From Marisa cornuarietis (Eukaryota > Mollusca > Gastropoda > Architaenioglossa > Ampullariidae): a stretch of DNA of 64,000 nt. A program made the translations under genes and the position numbers. The notes below the pieces were generated by a model. The model was not told the origin of the DNA, did no database searches, and worked only from the letters and a program-made list of their open reading frames with translations. Location: assembly GCA_004794655.1 (NCBI GenBank), contig SMMW01000003.1, positions 20,540,501 through 20,604,500 of the forward strand. The letters run 5' to 3'. Of the stretch, positions 1 through 13,168 are shown piece after piece. Numbering within the stretch: position 1 is the first letter of the stretch; the number at the start of each line of letters is the position of its first letter.

Positions 1-1406
1 TAAAACAGCTACCTAATGCAGAATGTGATGGTACGAGGTGTGCAACTTTCCACACAACATCCATACCTCAGGATTTATTTGCTTTTCATGGACAGCAGAA
101 ACGTCAACATCCACCTGTTGGTCTCTACTTTATCAGGTGGAACAAAATTCAAGTTTTATTATCTTTCACATAGACTTCGACTTAGCTTTTGTCTTTTAAT
201 CAACTTTTTTTCTGTAAGTATAATAGATTAACGGACAATATAGACAAGGATGATACAAAAATAAATAATAAAAGAGTGGATAAAAACCAAGGGCAAGATG
301 GGTTAACGGATAATAGGAGATGTGCATAATGCAAACATGAAGAAAGCCGTGAAAAACTAGCGAGGGTACATCACACATACCCGAATCCCGCTGCACAGGT
401 AACACCAAGTAAACATGCAAGCGAGGTGTCAAGATCGTTATCGACAAGATACCTGGACTCACTGGCTCCTGTTTCACCAGCTCTTCAAGGTGTGCTTATG
501 TCGGGCCATTTTCGGTAAGTAAAACCAGACACGTGATATCGGCAAACGGCGCATGTTTTACTGCATTTTGTCAGCACTCCTTGCAGAGGCATTCGGAGGG
601 AGTCGCCATATCAAAAGGTGACGCCGGGGTAGCGCCCTTTACCTTTGTTCTCGGCACCGCGCGCTCACAGAGTGTATTTATCATGCTTGTTGAACTGTCG
701 TCTGCGACATCCGGTTGTCTCTCCGTTATCCCGAATTACAGGTAAGGTGCTGATACCCGGACTGCGTAAGCGGGTGTTTGAAGAAATGTGAACATAGTCA
801 GGTGGCTGCGGGGGTGTTAGGGCCACAGGATGAACAAACGTCATAAAGACTGGGGGTGGGTGTGGGGAGGGGGGAGGAGGCAGTCTCATCAAGAGCTCGG
901 CTATCGTGAAAAAGATCCTTGGATTTTGTGATCACGTGGCCTAATATGCCGGAACCGTTTGTCGGCACAATCCTAGACATGTGTCAGCGAGTTTCTAATT
1001 CAGATGTTGACATGCAGCAATCGCTGCTTAAATTTCTGTGGGCTGTACTCTTGCCAGGATGGGGTGGCGTCAATGCGATTTCTAGATTTCCTAAAAATAG
1101 CGCCTCACTTGTGAAGATAGTGTATGTGGTCTTAATCGTGTGGCGCAATATTGTCTTACCTGCCAGGTGCCATTACAAAAACGTCTGCTTAGTGTGTTAA
1201 GCGCTAATTTGAAGTTTCCTGTTGACATCTTTGGTTAACACCGTGACTGTTCCTCTCTAGAGAACAGAGTATGATCTTATCTTTACACTGCTCGACGGTT
1301 TTCGTCCGGTACTGCTTTAAGGGTGGCCCGCTAGCGCAGTGGTAGAAGGTTTGCTTGTCGCCGTTACAGTGAGGACAGCCACGTTGTGTGTTTTCGTACT
1401 CACTCG

Positions 1407-1497
1407 ATCTACATGCGACACCTGTCCTCAGATGTAGCCTGTAGATGTGACACCTGTCCTCGGATGTAGCCTGTAATGTGACATTTGTCCTCAGATC
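1407..1497. repeat. ~33-bp tandem repeat, about 2.5 units
   Basis: The unit ATGTGACACCTGTCCTCGG plus ATGTAGCCTGTA is repeated between 1411 and 1497 with few differences. A tRNA-like A-box string upstream (1330-1348) has no matching B box. Confidence 0.75.
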
Positions 1498-1749
1498 CAA
1501 CCATCGGGCTTTTAATCACTTTCATCCCACAATCAACCCCACTCCCCAGAGCGCGATGTAGTGACTGTTAAAGTTCATTACAGTTTCCATACCGTTTTAC
1601 GGGTGTGAACGGAAAACTCTCAATGCTGAAACATGAAAAATAATCCAGACATTTGAGACCAGGTGCCTGAGAAACTACTAACCTAAAAAACGGTCTCCTC
1701 TTTTCAGGCGCTGAAAAACCTCTTCTGGCTGCAGGAAAGTGGCGCAGAG

Positions 1750-1830
1750 TCAACACTCTACCATCATCCTTCACGGTTTGTGTAGTTCAGTGCCGTGACT
1801 ACACTCAACTCTACCATCATCCTTCACGGC
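1750..1830. repeat. 22-bp direct repeat
   Basis: ACTCTACCATCATCCTTCAC plus GG occurs at about 1755 and again at about 1809, separated by a 30-bp non-repeated spacer. Confidence 0.7.
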
Positions 1831-2059
1831 TCCAATGAGTGCGAGACGCCAGACGCCGTAGTTGACCGAGTACTACGTGAAGGGGGTGGGGGGTGGGGAG
1901 GACCATGGCGGACCTGGTTACTGGCCCTTAGCAAAGGCCTTTGAGACGAACTGTTTCATTGGCTAGCCCAGTACAGGTCAATAGATTGACTTGACTTTGC
2001 TGTTCGACAAGTTGTTTACCATGTCTTTTATTCAATTTACTCGGATGCCATCCCCTTTC

Positions 2060-2330
2060 CCCTGCACGGCAATGTCACATGTCAGTGTCACACGTTACTA
2101 CTCAACTACTCACTGTCTCAAAGGGTCATGTCACTACTCAGTGTCTCGTGTCATTCTGTCACCACTCACTGTCATATAGCTCATCTTCCCGGCCACTACT
2201 CACTATCAAAGAGCTCATGTCACCATCACTATATTCAGTGTTTTAGCTGATAACCACGGTGACATCTCCCTGTCACAATGTACATGTCATTACGCTCATC
2301 GTACCGTAACTCATACCACGTCACTCACCG
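2060..2330. repeat. Degenerate CACTACTCA/TGTCA-type tandem repeat
   Basis: Loosely repeated TGTCACTACTCACTGTC-like units with many changes. No coding frame of interest. Confidence 0.5.
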
Positions 2331-2349
2331 TCAAAAAGGTATCATATGA

Positions 2350-2383
2350 GTGTGTGTGTGTGTGTGGCTATTCGCTGCCTTCC

Positions 2384-2423
<40 letters not shown>
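2350..2423. repeat. (TG)n and (CA)n facing each other across a 19-nt spacer
   Basis: A GTG run at 2350-2366 is followed by GCTATTCGCTGCCTTCCC and a CA run at 2386-2423. The two arms are complementary and could form a hairpin of about 17 bp. Confidence 0.85.
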
Positions 2424-2426
<3 letters not shown>

Positions 2427-3106
2427 AGAAATTGTCAACACGTGCATTTTGTCCATAGTTGAAAGTAACGAGTGTTTCACGCTACGCCTACAGTGAGACG
2501 AGGAGTGGGCGAGCATCAAAGCGTTTTCCTCCATTTCCGTTCACAGTCTCAGACTTTTGTGTCCTCCCTGACGGTTTCTCTACCCCCACCTCTCCTACAT
2601 CCCGCTAGGCTCTGGCTGCAGAGCGATAGTCATTTCTGAAGTTCATGGCGACGACTCTTACTTCTCTGGTTTTCTCGCGGATATCAAATTAATCACCAGC
2701 TGACTGTGTTACGTATCATCACTTGTCGGCTTTCTACTCGTCACTCTCATTGTCTGTCTTCGCTCTTTTGGTTTCTGTCTTACCTCATTACAGCTGTCTA
2801 TATTTCCTTTCATTTATTTATTGTCTTTCCTTAATGCTGGGTGATAATCTTCCTTGAACACAAACTGTCGGATACCATCTGGATGTAAAACAGGAGGAGC
2901 GCTGGGAACAATCCACAAAAGACGGATGCAGTGAGTGTATTTGAGTCCGTTCTGTAAAACTGTGGTAGTGTATCGGGGTACTACTGTGTCAGTTTAGATA
3001 ATAAGAGTTGTATCAGTTCAGATGACTACAAGGGAATTATCATTCATTCGCAAAGCTTTCGTTCGAGTCGTGCTTAAAAGAGTTTAATTCAGAAAAAAAT
3101 TGACGT

Positions 3107-4347
3107 TTGAGTCCAACATTGTACAATTTACCTAGGACTCAACGTCTCCCCAGCGCTGCCGATCCAATCTCTCTAGCGATTTCTGTCAAACTGTCGTCGT
3201 TGGGGCGACTTACCTTCCTGGCGACGGCGCCTGACCGAGCACGTGCAACCCGAGACTTCGTATCGGTTTCAGAAGCGTATTCATCATCACGCGCGAATCC
3301 CCAAGCTTGCCAACAGGTCGAGATCGTCGCGGAAGCAGTTGTCAGCCCACTTTGCCTCGCAAAGAAAACAGCAGGCGACTTAGCAGCGGGGTTGCCATTG
3401 TGGCTGAGGCCGTGTGGGAGGAGCAGTGAAGCTCGAGATGGGATCCCTAGGGGGAGATAAATCCGCTGCGTACGGTTTGCGCCTAGTCGATATGCTTGTC
3501 GTCGGCGGGACCTAAAAAAAAAAGCTGCGGGCAGCAAGGCGAGCGACGACGAGGATGCTTGTCGGTACAAGGGGTAAAATGTGAGCTCAGATTTGTCTTG
3601 CTGCCTTTATTCTCAGGTAAATAACTTTCGCTGCACGATTTAAAAAAAAGGCAGAAGATGTATTATGGATGGTCTTTAGACTATAGCCATGCTCGAAGTG
3701 AGACTGGAGACGTCGCTCAAAACTCACTTCCGGAAATATCGTCTGAAGTGTTTTGGAACAGTTTCTATTTTCTTAACTTGGTAGGGTGGCAGCTCCATCA
3801 CTAACGGTGCTCAGTACTGAAATATCTGCTACTGGGGTTAGCAAACTGTAAATATGTGACAAAACTAAACACAAAGTATTCCACTTCAGTACAAACACAC
3901 AGCAACAGGAGCAATACGGCAACAACAGCGATCAGCGCCATACTGATACATCATGTTCGCTACCACCACTACTGTATTACTACTACTGCTGCTACAGCCG
4001 CCGCCCCCATGTATCATCCGCTGCTGCGGCCCGTCGTGGTGCCGGCGGTTGTCGGGGCCGAGTCACTGGGCGACATTCACACCTTTTGTGGCGGGCAACC
4101 GGGGCGTGATCACAGCCCGCAAAGCATCTCGGGCCGAGAAGCCGGCGGCTTTTACAGCGTAACCCGAGAGGACAGAAGCGCTCGGCTATCGGCTGGCGCT
4201 GATCTAATCCCCGTGTCCCCCCCACCTCCTACACGTAAGTCAGAGTGGGTGACCAAACGATATGTCTGCAAGTCCCGGCTCTATTCTGTCCCTGACTCCC
4301 CTCTAAGCCTCTTCCATGCCCGACGGCGCCGTCAGCAGACACCATAG
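3107..4347. other. GC- and CpG-rich blocks of unknown role
   Basis: 3140-3560 and 4010-4340 are clearly richer in GC and CpG than their surroundings and are open in more than one frame on both strands. The plus frame of 163 codons starts at a GTG and contains no domain I recognise. They could be CpG-type regulatory islands, an exon, or old element sequence. Nothing decisive is visible. Confidence 0.4.
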
Positions 4348-4956
4348 ACGTGAGAGACAAAGGTCAGGCATTTATGTGGACCCGCAGTGAGAGGGAGAGG
4401 AAGAACAGGGCAGGCTATCTTCACTATCAGTCTGTCGAGAACATCGGCAAACTGCCATGAAATGTAAAGAAAAAAAATCTTGACCAGAAACCAGAAAACG
4501 TTAAAATTACATCAAAATAACAAAAAAAAATTCAAAGAATAAAAACCAGGGAAGGTTACTAAAGCCAGAAAAAGTAAAAAAAAAATTATTCAGAATCCCA
4601 AAAAGTCAAGGAATAAGAACCTGGCAGGTAAAAACAAACCAAAAAACAAACAAAACAAAAATAAAAACAAACAAGCCAAAAACAAATAAACAAACAAACC
4701 AGAAACCAGAAAAGTCCCGTCGTCTTCCTTCCTCCTCGTTACCATCGTCGTGGTCAACGTCCTCCCCGCCCCCCCCCCCACCCTGGTGGTCTGGCTAATG
4801 ACTGACTATGTGGAGTAAAGGAACTCTGTCCTTCCTTGTAGCACTAAAATGGATTTTTATGTTAGTCTATTCGTGTCCTTTGACACGGACTAGAAGGGAA
4901 ACAAGGTAAAAAAAACTCTGGGTCAAAGCTCTGACAGTGGACATGGGGATCGTTTC

Positions 4957-4957
<1 letters not shown>

Positions 4958-4990
<33 letters not shown>
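4958..4990. repeat. (TG)16 microsatellite
   Basis: Uninterrupted dinucleotide run. Confidence 0.95.
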
Positions 4991-4993
<3 letters not shown>

Positions 4994-5920
4994 GGGTAAG
5001 GGGTCAAAAAAGGTCATAGTGGATCGGCAGCGGGTTAGATTCAGCCTGTACCACCTCACCGCTTCTCGCCGATAATGCATCTTAATGGTCGGGGTTCACT
5101 CAAATCTCTTGTCGGCTTTCTGATCAGAGGGCGACACGAGAGGTGCACATTAGGTCAGGCAGCAGGTTAACCTGCGGCTTCAAAGGTAAAAACCGTTGCC
5201 TGCTAACTCACAGCCCCCGCCGGCGGGGACAAGCTCTTGACATGCGACGCTGATCTCGGGGTTTTTCAACTGAGCCTTCTTCGGGTGGTAATTAGCCGGG
5301 TGCCTGGTCCGTCAGACAAGACAGCAAACCTGTCTGTGCAGTCGACACACGTAGGTGCACGTCACAGCACTGCGACGAGATGGAGGACAGGTAACAACAC
5401 CTGCACGGTGATGACACACCGCCCGACTCAACAAAGGGTGGAGTTCAGGCGACAGCACCACAGACAGGCTTTTCTTTAGACAGGTTTTGCGATGAAATCC
5501 CTGAAGAAAGAGGGTACCCAGCTGAGTTGGGTTTTTGTTCTCTTTCTCTTTCTTTCTGTTTTGTTTTGTTTGTTTTTTGGAGGAAAGTGGAGATGCCAAC
5601 GACCGAACATCGCGGTTTAAATGGCGTAACTGCCGTTGTGAACGAGAGTCGCTCATATTGTAATAGTGGGTGAACGTGCTGAGGTTCCATCTCCTTTTCA
5701 TTTGAACCAAGCTCGTCAACAGTCTCCTCGGTTTTCTTCTAAGGACCAAGATGTTTGAAACAGGTCGTCATGCTTTTTTCTACCTGAGTCACCGGCTTTT
5801 CTTCAGCCTCCGCGCATAACAGCCATACGAGAGCATTGCTCCATCAGCTGCATTGGTTGCCAGTTGGGGCTTGACTCCACTACACACTGGCTTCAACAAG
5901 CGTTGTTTTCACTGTCAGGT

Positions 5921-6203
5921 CCTACCTGTCTGAGATGGTGGTCAAGCTTCCTGGATACCTGAGATGGTGGTCTAGGCCAGGATGCCTGTCTGAGATGCTG
6001 GTTTTGCCCAGGATACCTGTCTGAGATGATGGTCTGGTCCTAGAATATCTGTTTGAGATGGTGATCTGGCCAAGAGTATCTGGGATGCCGGTCTGGCCCA
6101 AGATACCGGTTTTAGATGGTAGTTTGGCCCAGGATACCTGTCTCAGATGGCGGTATGGCCCAGGATACCAGTCTCAGATGGTGGTCTAGCCCCAGGATAC
6201 CTT
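5921..6203. repeat. ~32-bp degenerate minisatellite
   Basis: About nine imperfect copies of CCTGTCTGAGATGGTGGTCT followed by GGCCCAGGATA. Units vary by small indels and substitutions, which suggests an old array. Confidence 0.85.
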
Positions 6204-8045
6204 TCTGTACAGATGATGTAACAAAGTGTGCCATTATTATCTGCAAACATTTTTCTCAGTTTGTCCTTGACATTGCTACTTTTGTTACAATATTATGAAT
6301 ATTATGGATGTTATATCCACTATGTACGAACTGAGTGTGCACGGTGGTGACACCCAAAATAATTGCAGAAACCAAAGAGGCGGAAGGAAAACGAAAGTAT
6401 CGAAAAAAATCGTCTTGTCTTTGTAATAGTGATTATTGGTTTGAAAGAAAGGTATCTATGATACACCGAGAAATTTACATATTGAAACATGTCATGGTCT
6501 GTAGGACATGTAATCCTAAACACAACACTACAGAGAAAACATGTCAAATTATGGCGTTTAACCTCAAACCTGACAAACCGACCAGAGCGAAAGTGCACAG
6601 TACACATATAACATGAACATGCATGTTTCCCACAAGATACACTCAAGTTAATTATAGTTTTATCGGGAATAAACGGCGCCAGACAAGGACGATAATGGAA
6701 GTGGTCGTGCAGCGTGGACTAAACATCTACAGCAACCAAAAGTATTAACCGTGACAAGAGACTTGAGACTGACTGATCTGTATCTCCAAAACAACTGGCT
6801 AGTGGAGATTAACTGCCTTTTGTAAAAGAGTTGATATCTATTAAAGTTCACTCTACGAAAAAAAGAAAAAAAAAGAAAAGAAAGATCTTACGACGATGAT
6901 CTGCACGGTGATAAACATTGATGGCCAGGAGCCCGAAACTGTAACTTTCATGCACACGAACACCTGTCTGTAACTTTTCTGGGTGGGGAGGAGGGGTTTA
7001 TCTCCTTCCTTTCGGCAGGTCACTGCTGTTATCAGAAAGCTGAGTTTTTGAGTCAGTCAGATATTACATATACGTGTATAATTCAGTGAACAAAAAAAGA
7101 AGGAGGTCTAACCGAGCCAGATCAACTATTATTGATATGAGCATGAATAGAGCTCGACGGTCTGTTCATTTGAAGCCTACCCTTCTTGCTGAAACACCTG
7201 CTCTGCAAGCAACGACTCCACAGCGGGAACCTGAAGAAAGGGCTGGGACAAGTCCCGTTGGTAGCAAGCACTTGGTCCTGGTTCACAGTGGTTCACAGTG
7301 CAGTCGTGTGTCGCAGATTCCACCCCTCGACTTGCAGATTGCGATCTTTCCGTCTGGTAGCAGTTTGCGACCAGATAGCAGACCTGTATGATGAGCGTAA
7401 TGGTGATATAATGTTGACAGCCGCCAATAAGGTAAAGGGTTTGAGGGAGTGGGAGGGTGGCCGGGGGATGGGTGGGAGTCGAACAGCAGAGGCCACGACA
7501 TTCAAGCTCACGCTACCTACCTACACACACATACACAGACACACAGACACACACCGTAGGACATTAGGCAAAACACCGACACCCGAATTACCAGGTGGGG
7601 AAACGGAGAAGAGGAAATTTGGGGTTTCTTGATTCTCCACGCCAACGAGGAGAAGCCCTCCAACCCAAGTTTACCAGAGGTGGGAGGCGGACTCGGTCTT
7701 GCATTAGAGTCCCTATCATAATGAGCGATTGTTGCGTGGCCCCAGCCCCTACGCCTGGGGTCTATTTGTGACAGTTTTGAAAGTAACAGGTCTGCTCAGC
7801 CCGGCGGCCCACGAAACAAAGGCGTGTTTGTTGTGAAGATTGCCGGCCCCGGCCGCGCTCTGCGATAACATCAGACGCTTCCCTCCGTGTCAGCAGCGAT
7901 GGGGAGTGAGGAGAGAAAGAGGCCAGACAGGAGCTGAGGCGGAGGCAAACGATGAACTGTCAATCAGCAGGTCCCTCACGTGCTGCCTGCTCCTGCTTGT
8001 GTGTCCTGCTGTCTGCGTGCACAGCTTCTACATCTCACATGTAAA

Positions 8046-8051
<6 letters not shown>

Positions 8052-8087
<36 letters not shown>

Positions 8088-8111
8088 CGCGCGTGCGCGC
8101 GTGGGTGTGTG
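8052..8111. repeat. (TG)n(CG)n alternating purine-pyrimidine tract
   Basis: About 28 bases of TG pass directly into GCGCGCGCGCGCGTGCGCGC. Sixty bases of strict purine-pyrimidine alternation including CG steps is the classic Z-DNA-prone arrangement. Confidence 0.85.
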
Positions 8112-8650
8112 AAAAAAAGAAAGAAAGAAAAAATGTAAGGGAAACACTGACATTGACAATATTCATTGTCTCTGCTTTCCATCCTCAAGGCTTTACAAAA
8201 AAAATGAATATGAACATAGAGCGATTATATTGAATACATATTCCAGTTTCTGAGACACAGTCTTATGTGTTAATGACCAAGAGTAGGTAGACTTGCTAAT
8301 AAATGCCTTTATATCTGTATTTATTCATTCCGTGATATGACTGTATGTATACGAATAATGCATAACTATGCAAACGTACCCGCACGAGCATAGACAGGCG
8401 CTGATGCCGTGCCTTGACTCTCACCTAGTCCACAGCCACAGGTCACATGATCGCATCTTTTTTACTGATTTGTGATTGGCATTCAATACAGTACAACTTC
8501 ACTTTCTGGTATTAAAACTCGCTGCGTGTAAAGATAATATAAAGTGTATACTCTATATACATCATACATTTTTGTAAAGCAGCTGATATCAGTGTTATGT
8601 CAGGAAGCTGTTTCCTCTTCTAAATTTTAAACAAAACCTGTGCTGCACAA

Positions 8651-11220
8651 GATACAGTCTTATAGAGTCTCATACATTCTTACACAGTCTCATACAGTCT
8701 TATATAGTCTTATATAGTCTCATACAGTCTTACACAGTCTCATACAGTCTTATATAGTCTTATAGAGTCTCATACATTCTTACAGTCTCATACAGTCTTA
8801 TATAGTCTTACAGTCTCATACAGTCTTATATAGTCTTATATAGTCTCATACATTCTTACACAGTCTCATACAGTCTTATATAGTCTTATATAGTCTCATA
8901 CAGTCTTACACAGTCTCATACAGTCTTATATAGTCTTATAGAGTCTCATACATTCTTACAGTCTCATACAGTCTTATATAGTCTTATATAGTCTCATACA
9001 GTCTTATATAGTCTTATAGAGTCTCATACATTCTTACACAGTCTCATACAGTCTTATATAGTCTTATATAGTCTCATACAGTCTTACACAGTCTCATACA
9101 GTCTTATATAGTCTTATAGAGTCTCATACATTCTTACAGTCTCATACAGTCTTATATAGTCTTATATAGTCTCATACAGTCTTACACAGTCTCATACAGT
9201 CTTATATAGTCTTATATAGTCTTATATAGTCTCATACAGTCTTATATAGTCTTATAGAGTCTCATACATTCTTACACAGTCTCATACAGTCTTATATAGT
9301 CTTATATAGTCTCATACAGTCTTACACAGTCTCATACAGTCTTATATAGTCTTATAGAGTCTCATACATTCTTACAGTCTCATACAGTCTTATATAGTCT
9401 TATATAGTCTCATACAGTCTTACACAGTCTCATACAGTCTTATAGAGTCTCATACATTCTTACAGTCTCATACAGTCTTATATAGTCTTATATAGTCTTA
9501 CACAGTCTGATACAGTCTTATATAGTCTCATACATTCTTACACAGTCTGATACAGTCTTATATAGTCTTATATAGTCTCATACATTCTTACACAGTCTCA
9601 TAAGTCTCATAAGTCTTTATAGTCTTATACAGTCTCATACAGTCTTATACAGTCTCATACAGTCTTACACAGTCTCATAAGTCTCAAAAGTCTTTATAGT
9701 CTTATACAGTCTCATACAGTCTTATATAGTCTCATACATTCTTACACAGTCTTATATAGTCTTATATAGTCTCATACAGTCTTATATAGTCTCATACATT
9801 CTTACACAGTCTGATACAGTCTTATATAGTCTTATATAGTCTCATACATTCTTACACAGTCTCATACAGTCTTATATAGTCTTATATAGTCTCATACAGT
9901 CTTACACAGTCTCATACAGTCTTATATAGTCTTATAGAGTCTCATACATTCTTACACAGTCTCATACAGTCTTATATAGTCTTATATAGTCTCATACAGT
10001 CTTACAGTCTCATACAGTCTTATAGAGTCTCATACATTCTTACAGTCTCATACAGTCTTATATAGTCTTATATAGTCTTACACAGTCTGATACAGTCTTA
10101 TATAGTCTCATACATTCTTACACAGTCTGATACAGTCTTATATAGTCTTATATAGTCTCATACATTCTTACACAGTCTCATAAGTCTCATAAGTCTTTAT
10201 AGTCTTATACAGTCTCATACAGTCTTATACAGTCTCATACAGTCTTACACAGTCTCATAAGTCTCAAAAGTCTTTATAGTCTTATACAGTCTCATACAGT
10301 CTTATATAGTCTCATACATTCTTACACAGTCTTATATAGTCTTATATAGTCTCATACAGTCTTATATAGTCTCATACATTCTTACACAGTCTGATACAGT
10401 CTTATATAGTCTCATACATTCTTACACAGTCTCATACAGTCTTATATAGTCTTATATAGTCTCATACAGTCTTACACAGTCTCATACAGTCTTATATAGT
10501 CTTATAGAGTCTCATACATTCTTACACAGTCTCATACAGTCTTATATAGTCTTATATAGTCTCATACAGTCTTACAGTCTCATACAGTCTTATATAGTCT
10601 TACACAGTCTCATATAGTCTTATACACTCAAACAGTCTCATACAGTCTCATATAGTCTTATACAGTCTCATGCAGTCTTATACAGTCTCATGCAGTCTTA
10701 TACAGTCTTATACAGTCTCATGCAGTCTTATACAGTCTCATGCAGAATTACATAGTCTTATACAGTCTCATGCAGAATTATATAGTCTTATACAGTCTCA
10801 TGCAGTCGTATGCAGTCTTATACAGTCTCATGCAGTCTTATACAGTCTCATGCAGAATTACATAGTCTTATACAGTCTCATGCAGAATTACATAGTCTTA
10901 TACAGTCTCATGCAGTCGTATGCAGTCTTATACAGTCTCATGCAGTCTTATACAGTCTCATGCAGAATTACATAGTCTTATACAGTCTCATGCAGTCGTA
11001 TGCAGTCTTATACAGTCTCATGCAGTCTTATACAGTCTCATGCAGTCTCATATAGTCTTATGCAGTCGTATGCAGTCTTATACAGTCTCACATAGTCTTA
11101 TACAGTCTGATATAGTCTCATATAGTCTTATACACTTAAACAGTCTCATACAGTCTCATACAGTCTTAGACAGTCTCATGCATTCTTGCAGTCTTATTTT
11201 ACATAGTCTCACACAGTCTT
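8651..11220. repeat. 2.6-kb tandem array of ~10-bp units with higher-order structure
   Basis: Nearly the whole block is made of the decamers TATAGTCTTA, TATAGTCTCA, CACAGTCTCA, CATTCTTACA and close variants, sharing an AGTCT core. From about 10640 a subfamily with TCATGCAGTC and GCAGAATTACA takes over. Since 10 is not a multiple of 3, three units (30 bp) encode the same 10-residue peptide pattern in every plus frame (SLIQSHAELH-like). This explains the overlapping open frames at 10670-11222; they are not evidence of a protein. The unit length equals about one helical turn. Confidence 0.97.
9424..10573. repeat. Tandem duplication of a ~580-bp higher-order block inside the decamer array
   Basis: The variant order from 9424 to 10003 recurs from 10004 to 10573. 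Markers such as TAAGTCTCATAAGTCTTTAT occur at 9601 and 10181, and TATAGAGTCTCATACATTCT at 9441 and 10021, both 580 bp apart. After about 9830 the offset drops to 570, because the second copy lacks one 10-bp unit. The copies are otherwise almost identical, so the duplication is recent. Confidence 0.9.
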
Positions 11221-12952
11221 AGCAACGTTATGGAGATGGTGATTACAGTTGGCTAGACTGCTGGCTGTTGTCGTGTTTACATCTGAGGGAGGGAGGAAAG
11301 AGAGAAGTTGTGCATAGCATCATTACTAGGGCGGGGGTTACTGGCAACGTGTGAGGGACCATTGCCCTCCCTCTCCCACCCTTCCACTATGGTCGCTGTG
11401 CTGTGCACCATCTCCAGAGCAATAATACGGCCATTAATATGTCAGGGAGACAGGGTATCCTGGAAAGAACGAGGGGGACGTGCGTTTCGGGGTAGGTATA
11501 TGTCACTGGTGTACTGATAACATGAGCGTACCGTACTCGGGTGTACCCAGGAAGACTCGTATCAGTTTTTAATGCACATTTAATTCGTGAGTTTTTACTG
11601 CCAAGGTGCCGATACACCTGTTGACCCAGGATTCTCTTCCACCTGGCCATTGCTTTCGTTTTGTCAAACAGCTGCCTGGACCACACTCAATGAAGTCAAA
11701 CGGCTGACTTTCCCACACAAACTGTCGTCAAACGGCTGACCGGCCAGTCACGTCAAAGTCACTTCGTCCGACGTCATTGTTGGAGCTGTTATTGCTGTTA
11801 TTGTTCAACAACTGCGACGTTCTACCCAAACGTCTTTTACGTGCAGCAAAAGTAAATGCCAGTCTGCATTTCTTTTCGTATATACCTATTTTCTGGTATG
11901 CTTCACCGAAATTCTCGAGGTAGCACTAACAGTTAAATGTAGTGATTGAAGGAACATTAATGCTTTTTCAACCTGTGAGCTATTATCACACAAAGGTGTC
12001 TCGAGCTATAATCATAACATTATGCTATTTATAGCAGAAAATGGATTTACTTTGAGATCACATATTAAACAAATAAACTAGCCGATGTTTAAACTGCTGT
12101 TAGAAGACTACCAGAAAATGCTACCAGTATACAATGTTGAAACTATTGTTACAGACATATAGCAATATGTAGCAAGTTTGGTTGATTACCACAGATATGA
12201 AGCACTGAGGGTACGTGTATACTACAAATATCTACTTTGCGGCCATCAGTAGCACACCTGGTACTTTGCTACCACAGATCCCACGGCAAGCCTCGCAGTC
12301 ACTGAGGTTCGTAAATGACACCTGTTTCTTGAACCTCCTTTCATGGGGCAATTTTTGGGTAGGAGCGGGGGGTAGAAGAAAGGAAAAAAGCTGTCTGACT
12401 TTTGAATCTTAACTCGTGCATTGAAGGTGAATTGTAAAGTTGTTGACTGTTTGTTGCGGGACAAAGTCGCGTACTTTAGCAGGGGGTGAGGCAGTGCGAG
12501 AGTTGACAGTCACACGTATTACTGTCAAGACCCTTAATCTCGCCTCTAGAGATGAACACCTGCGCAGGCGCGGAGCGTGGCGGTGGCTGGAGTTTGTCCA
12601 CTGAACTCCGACCTTTTAGCTCCCAACACTCCGGCTGCTTGACGGGTGAGCTCTCTCCAGGACTGGTCGCACGTCTGGGGAAGCCGGGGGAAAAAGTGGG
12701 GGGACTGGCTACTCCGGGGGGTTGTTTGACAGTCGCCACGCACGCTCTCGCCATCAGCCTCGCAGTTTACACAATCACGTGCTTCAGCACTTGGCATGAC
12801 CATACGCAAGTCCTTCTCTCCTAATTTGTAAGCCACACAGCCAGATGGCGAGATAATCATGAATTTAAAAAAAAACTGCTTGACAGGCAGACAATGTGTG
12901 TTTATATATATATATCGAGTATTAATATTCATTAATGAACTATACTACTATG

Positions 12953-12983
<31 letters not shown>
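12953..12983. repeat. (ATG)10 microsatellite
   Basis: Ten trinucleotide units. Confidence 0.93.
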
Positions 12984-13110
12984 CTATTTATTAATCGTCC
13001 ACACATGTTATTGTGCATACATGTTGATGTCTTTACATTAATACACCATCTTTTGTGAAAGTATACATTTTACAAAAAGGCACACACACATACGCACACA
13101 CGCACATTCT

Positions 13111-13111
13111 T

Positions 13112-13164
<53 letters not shown>
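13111..13164. repeat. (TC)n(AC)n compound microsatellite
   Basis: A short TC run passes into about 21 CA units. Confidence 0.93.

Positions 13165-13168
<4 letters not shown>

Larger units (their letters stand above)
1..8650. other. Region without recognised genes (left flank)
   Basis: Apart from the listed repeats and GC-rich blocks I see no domain-bearing frame here. An A-rich tract lies at 4465-4700 (AAACAAACA-type). Confidence 0.6.

Noticed and set aside
1320..1400. tRNA-like A-box string GCTAGCGCAGTGGTAGAAGG
   Set aside because: No B box at the right distance and no cloverleaf can be drawn, so not called as a tRNA or SINE.
3139..3570. 143-codon minus frame overlapping a 117-codon plus frame
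   Set aside because: Both strands are open in a GC-rich block and neither product has recognisable features or a good start.
10670..11222. Overlapping plus-strand frames of 81-101 codons with a SLIQSHAELH-like peptide repeat
   Set aside because: They arise because 10-bp units cycle through all three frames; every frame reads the same peptide, so this is repeat structure and not a protein.
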